Of a stretch of 35,021 bases of DNA, positions 1 to 6,600 are shown piece by piece. The DNA lies in IMG/VR virus record IMGVR_UViG_3300042451_000843, positions 1 through 35,021 of that record; one strand, written 5' to 3'. Position numbers and translations under genes: made by a program. The notes below the pieces were generated by a model. The model saw only the letters and a list, made by a program, of their open reading frames with translations. It was not told the DNA's origin and ran no database searches. This stretch comes from a virus. Numbering within the stretch: the stretch's first letter is position 1; every line of letters begins with the position of its first letter.

Positions 1-368
1 TGAGTGTAAAAGGCAATACAGTCGTCCGCCTCACAAAATTCAAATTCACCTTGTCTAACAAAGATTTCTTCTAAATACTGTTTTACTCGTTGCTTTTGAT
101 ATTGGTATGAATTAATTTCTTCATCACTTCTTAAACGAGATTTTCTATTCTCTTTATATTGAGAGTAAAATTTCCTTCTTGAATCTGATCCATTTTCTCC
201 ATCCCAAAATACTACGATTTTGTCTAAATGGTACGTCTCAAATGATCTCCTAAGAGTATTAACAAAATGGTATATTGCTCCAATATGTTTTCCCTTGTAG
301 AAATGGTTTTTGAGACCATAAAAACCAATCGTAAGTAAATTGTCTCCATCAACGAGTAAAACCGACAT
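1..368 (-). CDS. 5'-3' exonuclease (FEN/T4 RNase H-like), 3' end cut by window edge
   Basis: The reading frame starts at ATG 368-366 and stays open to the left edge, so about 122 N-terminal residues are visible. The N-terminus MSVLLVDGDNLL, then FWDGENGSDSRRKFYSQYKE near residue 55 and EADDCIA near residue 115, match the acidic metal-site motifs of the 5'-3' exonuclease/FEN family (T4 Rnh, T5 exonuclease). Members use two metal ions to remove RNA primers and 5' flaps. The gene lies 10 bases after the uvsX stop and has no Shine-Dalgarno, so it is probably co-transcribed with gp32-like and uvsX. Family assignment is firm. The exact T4 counterpart (Rnh or another FEN-like nuclease) cannot be settled from the N-terminal third. 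Confidence 0.85.
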   Translation of the reverse strand, partial: MSVLLVDGDNLLTIGFYGLKNHFYKGKHIGAIYHFVNTLRRSFETYHLDKIVVFWDGENGSDSRRKFYSQYKENRKSRLRSDEEINSYQYQKQRVKQYLEEIFVRQGEFEFCEADDCIAFYT

Positions 369-378
369 TTAGTATAAT

Positions 379-1371
379 TTATTCGTCATCATCTGACGAG
401 ATTTCAGCTTTGAATCCTAACTCACTAACATCAGTAACTTTCTCTCCGAACAATTTACTGATATAGTCCAAATTTTCTTTAGCGTATTCTTGAATTGAAA
501 TTTTCTCTTCAGCCGCTTCTTTTGCTTTCATAAATCCGTGAGGAGTTACCATAATCTTTCCATCCGCAAATCCAATACCATTAACGTGGTTCTTCATAAT
601 AGAAATTTTAGTTCTACTTGCAAAGTTTACATCACGTTTATTTCTTGTGATTTTGATTTTGGTTGTTCCTGCTCCTTTTTGGTTACCGAATAAGAAAACT
701 AAAGTTGAGTTTAACCAAATGGCCTCTCCACCTTTTGCTTTAATTTTTGGTTGACCGAAAGGATTGTCAGGTAATTCAACCCAAGGTTGGTTAACAATGA
801 TAAGAGTATTTGTATACTGTTTATCTGTTCTTCTTGAACCTGAAATACGTTGGTTGATACCCATACCTATTTTGTCCGCAAGAACCGATGCATTGTGTTG
901 TTTACCACCTTTACCTTCGAATGTCATCTTACAAGGAACAGAACCAACTGAATCCCATAAGAATAGAATGTCGTGAGGAATCTCACCTTTTTCTTGTGCC
1001 GCTAATACATCATTAATAAAATCGGTAATCTGTTCGATATATTCGAAGTCACTATTGAAGAGATAGAAATCATCTTCTTTATTGAATCCCATTAATACCG
1101 CGTGGTCCCAATTCCATTTTTGTTCTGTAATAATGAACACAGGTAGAATTCCTTTCTTTTGTGCGTCGACTGCCGCTTTCACGAGTGCTGTGGTTTTACC
1201 AGTATCACTATGTCCTAAGAACATATTAATGTGTCCAACTGCTGGACCTGGAATACCTGTAGCATCTAAAAACGCGTCTCCCAAATCTAAGAAACGATCT
1301 GGTTTGTACTCGGCCTCTTTTGAGAATTTCTTCTTAATAGACGAGAAGTCGTTTTTTTTAATACCTGCCAT
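379..1371 (-). CDS. uvsX: UvsX-like RecA-family recombinase
   Basis: A 330-aa RecA/UvsX-type strand-exchange ATPase that would form filaments on ssDNA and drive recombination-dependent replication and repair. Visible motifs are Walker A GHSDTGKT (residues 53-60), a candidate catalytic glutamate E83 in ITEQKW, Walker B DILFLWD with D140, and an NQPW motif at 194-197 in the position of the RecA sensor glutamine. The C-terminus is acidic (SSDDDE). It is shorter than T4 UvsX (about 390 aa). It sits between the gp32-like gene and a FEN nuclease, the partners expected for this pathway. A hairpin occupies the 51-base gap upstream. Translation starts from an A-rich leader with no Shine-Dalgarno. Confidence 0.92.
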   Translation of the reverse strand: MAGIKKNDFSSIKKKFSKEAEYKPDRFLDLGDAFLDATGIPGPAVGHINMFLGHSDTGKTTALVKAAVDAQKKGILPVFIITEQKWNWDHAVLMGFNKEDDFYLFNSDFEYIEQITDFINDVLAAQEKGEIPHDILFLWDSVGSVPCKMTFEGKGGKQHNASVLADKIGMGINQRISGSRRTDKQYTNTLIIVNQPWVELPDNPFGQPKIKAKGGEAIWLNSTLVFLFGNQKGAGTTKIKITRNKRDVNFASRTKISIMKNHVNGIGFADGKIMVTPHGFMKAKEAAEEKISIQEYAKENLDYISKLFGEKVTDVSELGFKAEISSDDDE

Positions 1372-1389
1372 AGAGTTGTTTTTTAAAAT

Positions 1390-1411
1390 GGGGTGGATAT
1401 TTCACCGCCCC
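1390..1411 (-). terminator. GC-rich hairpin between gp32-like and uvsX (attenuator or weak terminator)
   Basis: GGGGTGG (1390-1396) pairs with CCGCCCC (1405-1411) around an 8-base loop. On the coding (minus) strand the stem has one C-A mismatch and is followed by only ATTTT, so termination would be partial. It lies 18 bases before the uvsX start. It could set a higher gp32 than UvsX output or be an mRNA stability or processing element. Confidence 0.4.
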
Positions 1412-1422
1412 TTGTGAATAAA

Positions 1423-2265
1423 TTAGAATGGTAAATCTTCGTCTACTTCAGCATCATCCTGTGGGTCTACCACTGGTGTTGATACTTTTTGTGTACCGAT
1501 AGTCTCATCTGAAGATGAGTTAGAAACCCACTTTTTAGAATCATTGTCCCAACGTGGAACTTCTCCTTTAGCAACCATTTCCAAGTAGTCTTCACCTTTC
1601 TTAGAATAAACGTCTGACCAAGTCAATTCGTCTTCTAACCAAGTTTTTGCCACATTTTCATCTTCGTGTAAAGGACCCGCATCTTCAGGAATAACTGAAT
1701 TAATAGAAGTGTACTCTTTACCTGTACCTGACTTAGTTAAAGTCAAAGAAATGATTAAATCACGTCCTTTTTGAGTATCGGTAACATCACCTTTGTTTTT
1801 GAAAATAGGGAAGATTTTATCTAAAACACCATCACCTTTAGCGTTGTGTTTAAATCTCCAGAATTTTGGACCATCTTGTTCGTGGTCGCGGTCGATAACT
1901 TTTACGATGTAGAATTTACGTGAACGGTATTGACGAGCCAATTCTCTGTCTGACTCAACACCTGTCATCATTAATCCTTCGTGAACCTCATTTAATGGGG
2001 AACGTTTACCTTCTTGTTTAGGGTCGTATAATTTAACCCATTTTCCATCCACTTGAACTTCGTGGAAGTACACCTCTTTAAATGGAGATGAACCGTCTGG
2101 TGTAGGAAGAATACGAATTCTTCTCTCTTCACCTTTTGAACCTTTAGGAAGTACTGTTGTGAAGTACTTCTTCATTCTATCCTCTTGGGATACTCTGTTT
2201 GCGTTGCCACTTGTGGCGTTCTTGTTTTTTTCGTACTGTGCTAGTACTGCATCAAATGTTGACAT
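1423..2265 (-). CDS. gp32-like single-stranded DNA-binding protein with SSB-type C-terminal tip
   Basis: A 280-aa protein of the T4 gp32 type: a basic N-terminal segment (residues 1-35), an OB-fold core (about 36-215, with RRIRILPTPDG, FYIVKVIDRDHEQDG and KFWRFKHNAKGDGVLDKIF), then a flexible linker and acidic tail. It should coat replicating ssDNA and organise polymerase, helicase and UvsX. There are two oddities. No cysteine occurs anywhere in the protein, so the zinc site of T4 gp32 is absent. The last residues are DEDLPF, which resemble the C-terminal tip of bacterial SSB (DDDIPF/DDDLPF) rather than the T4 gp32 terminus. It is the first gene after the terminator at 2311-2340, and a TTAACAATT leader precedes its ATG. 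Confidence 0.85.
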   Translation of the reverse strand: MSTFDAVLAQYEKNKNATSGNANRVSQEDRMKKYFTTVLPKGSKGEERRIRILPTPDGSSPFKEVYFHEVQVDGKWVKLYDPKQEGKRSPLNEVHEGLMMTGVESDRELARQYRSRKFYIVKVIDRDHEQDGPKFWRFKHNAKGDGVLDKIFPIFKNKGDVTDTQKGRDLIISLTLTKSGTGKEYTSINSVIPEDAGPLHEDENVAKTWLEDELTWSDVYSKKGEDYLEMVAKGEVPRWDNDSKKWVSNSSSDETIGTQKVSTPVVDPQDDAEVDEDLPF

Positions 2266-2298
2266 AATTGTTAATTTAAGTTATAAACTGTTATAGGT

Positions 2299-2306
2299 AA
2301 AATATA
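2299..2306 (-). promoter_or_regulatory. Possible -7 box for the gp32-uvsX-exonuclease operon
   Basis: On the minus strand TATATTTT lies 33 bases before the gp32-like ATG. It is one base off the Bacteroidota -7 box TAnnTTTG and identical to the box before the nuclease gene at 26020. The -33 element is poor: TTTC with a 19-base spacer, lying inside the terminator stem. This is therefore a weak call. Confidence 0.3.
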
Positions 2307-2310
2307 GATA

Positions 2311-2340
2311 AAAAAAGCCGAATTACGAAATCCGGCTTAA
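2311..2340 (-). terminator. Rho-independent terminator after the Dps-like gene
   Basis: Left arm AAGCCGAATT (2315-2324) and right arm AATCCGGCTT (2329-2338) form a 10-bp stem with one G-T wobble and a 4-base loop. On the minus strand it runs into TTTTTTA. It separates the small-gene unit (3560-2365) from the gp32-led recombination operon. Confidence 0.85.
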
Positions 2341-2364
2341 AGTTTTTTAAAAAAAGTTTTTTAC

Positions 2365-2736
2365 TTACTCTAATGTCAAAAGATAGGATAATTTATTTAA
2401 TTCTCCTAACATTTCGTCACGGATGTTTAATAAATCGGTATCCGAAGGGTCTAATTGTTCTGACATTTGCACAAAAGATTCTCTAACTGTATTAACTAAC
2501 CCTTTCATATCTAATTCTGAAAGGTTACTCAATTGTATTGTTTTCGTCTCTTCGTCTAATGTAAATCTACCGTATTTTCCCATTGCAGATTCAACAAACG
2601 TGTCAATTAAACCACTTAATGAATCGTAAAATCCACCAAACGCATTATGTCTGGCGAACCCTTTAGTTTGCCAATGGTTAATTTTCATTTGTGTTTGTAA
2701 ACTTAATAAAAAATTTACATTAGAATTTAAATTCAT
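2365..2736 (-). CDS. Dps/ferritin-like helical protein
   Basis: A 123-aa, mostly helical protein. The segment NHWQTKGFARH (residues 20-30) followed by FYDSLSGLIDTFVE (36-49) resembles the Dps signature. H30, D45 and E49 have the spacing H-x14-D-x3-E of E. coli Dps H63, D78 and E82, and H21-W22 corresponds to Dps H51-W52 with a loop three residues shorter. Dps proteins oxidise iron at this inter-subunit site and protect DNA. The protein is shorter than Dps (about 167 aa) and the second half shows no clear similarity. Related small phage proteins are usually unannotated. Its start overlaps the 3' end of the upstream gene by 17 bases, so the two are probably translationally coupled. Function as a ferroxidase is inference. 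Confidence 0.55.
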   Translation of the reverse strand: MNLNSNVNFLLSLQTQMKINHWQTKGFARHNAFGGFYDSLSGLIDTFVESAMGKYGRFTLDEETKTIQLSNLSELDMKGLVNTVRESFVQMSEQLDPSDTDLLNIRDEMLGELNKLSYLLTLE

Positions 2737-3352
2737 TTTCTTCTTGCTCTGGGTTAAAAGATGTTTTTATGGTGTCTGGTGAATAGTCTTGAACGTCTTG
2801 TTTTGTTAAAACGTATTCATTCTTACCAGAAGCTCTCATTTCTCCTTGTTTTTGATTAAAAAACTCATTAGGTTTTTGGTTGAATGGGTACGAATCCAAA
2901 GAACGCATTTCAAGTTTCTCTTGAGGTGTTTCTGGTTTCATTTGTTGTACTTGAGCTCCCAATTGGTCAATTTTTGCTACCACTTGGTCCATTTCACCTA
3001 ATTTAGCCTCTAAGTCAGTTAACTTACTGAACACATCATCCATTTTGTTTAAAACAGATACGTGATCTGCTTTATTGTCGTCGATATTGTTTTTGATGCT
3101 TTTAGTCATATTAACTAAATCAGTAATATCGATTTCCTCGGTTGAATCGTCCGCAGGTGCTCCTGCAGGTGCGTCTATCGGTGCCGCTGTAGGGTTAATT
3201 GGGGCAGCTGGGTCAGCAGGTGCTGCAGGGTCAACTGGAGCAGCTGGGTCAACAGGTGGTTCTGGAACTTCTTGTTCCATAATCATCTTAGAACCATATT
3301 TGTTGATTTGTTTATAGCGCATCAACTCTTCGTGTAATTTTTTCTCTAACAT
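2720..3352 (-). CDS. Hypothetical protein with Pro/Ala-rich repeats and coiled coil
   Basis: A 210-aa protein that I do not recognise. Residues 1-25 are charged and helical. Residues 29-68 are low-complexity Pro/Ala/Asp repeats (PVDPAAPVDPAAPADPAAP), and about 78-138 have regular hydrophobic spacing typical of a coiled coil (KLTDLEAKLGEMDQVVAKID). The C-terminal 70 residues are polar and probably disordered, ending in NEFKF. There is no signal peptide or membrane segment. The architecture (flexible arm plus coiled coil) would suit a virion-associated or scaffold-like protein, but nothing in the sequence proves it. It starts 4 bases after the stop of the 67-aa gene and overlaps the Dps-like gene, so the three form one unit. 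Confidence 0.6.
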   Translation of the reverse strand: MLEKKLHEELMRYKQINKYGSKMIMEQEVPEPPVDPAAPVDPAAPADPAAPINPTAAPIDAPAGAPADDSTEEIDITDLVNMTKSIKNNIDDNKADHVSVLNKMDDVFSKLTDLEAKLGEMDQVVAKIDQLGAQVQQMKPETPQEKLEMRSLDSYPFNQKPNEFFNQKQGEMRASGKNEYVLTKQDVQDYSPDTIKTSFNPEQEENEFKF

Positions 3353-3356
3353 AGTT

Positions 3357-3560
3357 TTAATCTTGTAATAATTGTCTACCGTCGTTGGTAATATATTTTT
3401 TATTTATTCTTTCAACTATACCGTCTTTTTCTCTGATAGTGTAACACTCTCCTGTTAACATATCACATTCTTCTCTTTCCATACCGTCATTAGAAACCTT
3501 TCTAACTTGTTTTGGATTTAAGAATTGATTAATACTGTCGTTCATTTTATTATTTTCCAT
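3357..3560 (-). CDS. Small hypothetical phage protein (67 aa)
   Basis: The best start is ATG 3560-3558 (MENNKMNDSINQF), not the upstream in-frame ATG at 3578, because that ATG abuts the late-promoter octamer at 3578-3585. The true start lies 17 bases downstream of the octamer, as for other late genes. The protein is small, charged and soluble, with MEREECDMLTGECYTIREKD in the middle and VERINKKYITNDGRQLLQD at the end. The spaced cysteines in ECDMLTGEC could bind a metal or be incidental. No function is assigned. It is the first gene of the 3560-2365 unit. Confidence 0.6.
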   Translation of the reverse strand: MENNKMNDSINQFLNPKQVRKVSNDGMEREECDMLTGECYTIREKDGIVERINKKYITNDGRQLLQD

Positions 3561-3577
3561 AATTTTTAAGATATACA

Positions 3578-3585
3578 TATAAATA
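3578..3585 (-). promoter_or_regulatory. Late-promoter octamer TATTTATA (small-gene unit)
   Basis: Reads TATTTATA on the minus strand, 17 bases before the chosen start at 3560. It belongs to the recurrent late motif described in the findings. The following bases TGTATAT resemble those after the octamer at 23241. Confidence 0.6.
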
Positions 3586-3605
3586 TCCCATTATTCTTAA
3601 TATTC

Positions 3606-6600
3606 TTATTTAATCATAAAATAGATAACTCGTCCTTCGTGTGTGTCTAATAATTTCATAAGTGATTCCGAAAGTGCAATACCATAACCATTTACATTAG
3701 GACCTATGTTAACGGGTCCCTCAGCCATAAATGGTACGTTTGTTAGTGTTCTATTTAGTGAATATAACGGTGCTATTGTTTTATCAGCACCATTATCAGG
3801 ATTTAAGAACCTAGTTGTACCCGTTCCAATGTGGTCTGGAGTTATATTACTTTGTAGTACAAATTTGGTCGAATAGAAATTCTGTACTTTTGAATACTTC
3901 TTAAGTTCTCCCCAAGATAATCCACCCTTACCGTCTTTATCTGTAACAACTTGGTTTTTAAACCTACTAACGATTGCCATATGGGTATCATCTTGAATTG
4001 GATACACTTCCGACCCCATTCTCGCAACCACCGCTCTATACCAAACCTCACCTTTATATTTAACTTTCTGAATGTATTTTTCACCGTTAAATCCATTATA
4101 TGGAATACCAAATGAAGAAACTCCAACTTCTTTTACTTCTTCTTCTCCCGATATTTTAATTGAACCCATATCGATAGTGAAATCACCTTTACCTGGAATT
4201 GATAAGGTTTTTTCTGTTGTTACTTTTCCAGAATTAATTGCATCTGTTGTTGTTTTAGCCTTTGTTAATAGTTTATCAAATAATGATTTGTAACTAGAAA
4301 CAAATGAATCTTCTGGGTCAGGTAAACTCGCTTGTGGTATTCTACTTCCTTTAAATGTTGTGGTTATTGAATTATTCCTAATATTATGACTAACCTCGGT
4401 AATCCAATATGAACCACGGAACATCGGGATGTTTTTTAAATAGAAGAACATTGTTGGTTGTATCATAACATTACCCATACAGGTAACCTCACAACTATAA
4501 GACGCTTGTCTATAGTAGTCAAACAAACCAATATCAACATTATGTGTTCCTGCTCCAGATTCGGACCTTGCCAAGTTTTCTAACACAACAAAAGATTCTG
4601 AAGTATTCTTAATTGTTGATTGGTCTAAGGTAACACCCTTAAACATACTTTGATTTTGGTCACCGAAACTAACTTCGAAGGCAACAACCTTATTTGATTT
4701 TGATAAATTTTCAACATCAAAAATTTTAGGTAACGTTACGATTAGTGGATTGTTATTAACATCTGATATGTTAAAACTGTCATCACTAAATCTGTAGTTT
4801 TTACTCATATCTGAAGGACGTTTAGATGATGGTCCTGCAAATTGAATAACAGTTTTAGGTGATGATTCTTGATAATCAACCTCTAAGAATGTTCCAAATA
4901 AATTACTTGCAACTTTATGTGATGGGGTAATTTTACTTCTTGTTGTTAAACCATTTCCATAAAAGTTAACATATGCCGGTAGTGTTCTCATATCAAACCC
5001 TGTACCTTGTATTAACATAGATATTGCGCTATATAAACTACCTTTATCATTTTTTGGATTGATGATTGAAATAAACCTATCCAAATTCAAATATGCTTTA
5101 TCTCCAATATCTTTATTGGCTTTGTCTAAGAATAGAAATTCTTCCATTAATAACCTTTGACCTATGGAGTTACCCGATGACCATTTATCATTGAAAGATT
5201 TGAAAAAATTATAAAGCTCAATTTTTAAGTTTCTATTGTTATAACCATCAACGAAATCAATCGCTCTAGTTTGTTCTTTATTTTTTAATTGACCAAATTT
5301 AGCAATCAATAAATTAATGAATAATTGATACCTTGGATTTGCTCCTGGTGTTGATGGGTAAGCAAAAGGTATTAGTCCCGTTCCAGGTACAAACGTAAAC
5401 GGTAATCCATTTAATATAGTTGTACTTATGTAATCTTGGAATGTCTTCTTAACATCAGTACCTCCCGATTGTCTATAACCTGCGTAAATTAATATTAACG
5501 GTCTAAATTTTAAAACGTTCTCTTCTGATAATTCGACATTATTTTTTACAAAGAAATCTAAATAATGTCCACTAATATCTTCCCCAATATAAAGTTCAAT
5601 GTATTTTCTATTTACAGATTGGGATGAATTATATCTGTCATATCTTAAAGAATTACCTGAAATATTTACAAACCCTTCAATTATATAAGGGTCCAATTCT
5701 TTTGGGTTACCTAATTTTATTTCCAATAAATTATCATAACCTACAACTTCATTGGTTAATTTAACTTTGTTTTGTGATTGTCTTTCTTTAATTAGACTAA
5801 CGATTTCTTCAAATGTCTTACCTTCATCTGATGTTTCTTTTTTAACTGAAACAAGAGCCTTTAATAAATCTTGGAAATTATCATATTTTACTTTAGGAAA
5901 TTTCTTATATGGATTTTCCTCGTTTAATTTTTCGGTTGCAAACTGTAAAAATATATCCTCGAATTGATCCAAAATTGCGGGACTGAATGTACCTATTAAA
6001 TCAATAACTTTTTTTGAATTACTTTCAATCGAAGAAACTCCGTCAATATTATTATTGTACTCGTTATATTTGAAAAATGTCTTACCACTATAATCTCCGT
6101 TGATATAGTTATCTTCCCATATCGTACTATAATATATTTGATTACCTCTATCAAATGAATCGGTATTAATAACCATTTCCGCAGTATTATTAAAATTAGC
6201 GTACTTGTTATCACCGTCACAAGGTAATACTGTATATCTTAAATCGGTCGGTTTGAATTTTGAGTTGTCAACAAATGAAGTCCAATATCTTAAACCATTT
6301 TCTTTACTTTTTCCTCTTGTTTTAATTGCACCATTTAATACGTTGGTAACATATGATGTGTTACCAGATAATACATCGTAATGGTTATATCCATTTACTA
6401 CTTGGTGAAATAACGCATCATAGAACGGATGTATACCAATATCAATACCATCATTAAAAGTTGCACCTGTTGGTATTGGGAACCCACCAATAAAATTAAA
6501 CCCATTAGGGAATAATGTAAAACCATTATCTGTTCTACCTGAATTAAAAAATAAATTAGCGTTAATGTTTGTTGTTTTTCCTGATGAATCAAGAAAACCA

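Noticed and set aside
3075-3317. Plus-strand Ala/Gly-rich frame
   Set aside because: It is a shadow of the Pro/Ala repeat of the 210-aa minus-strand protein.
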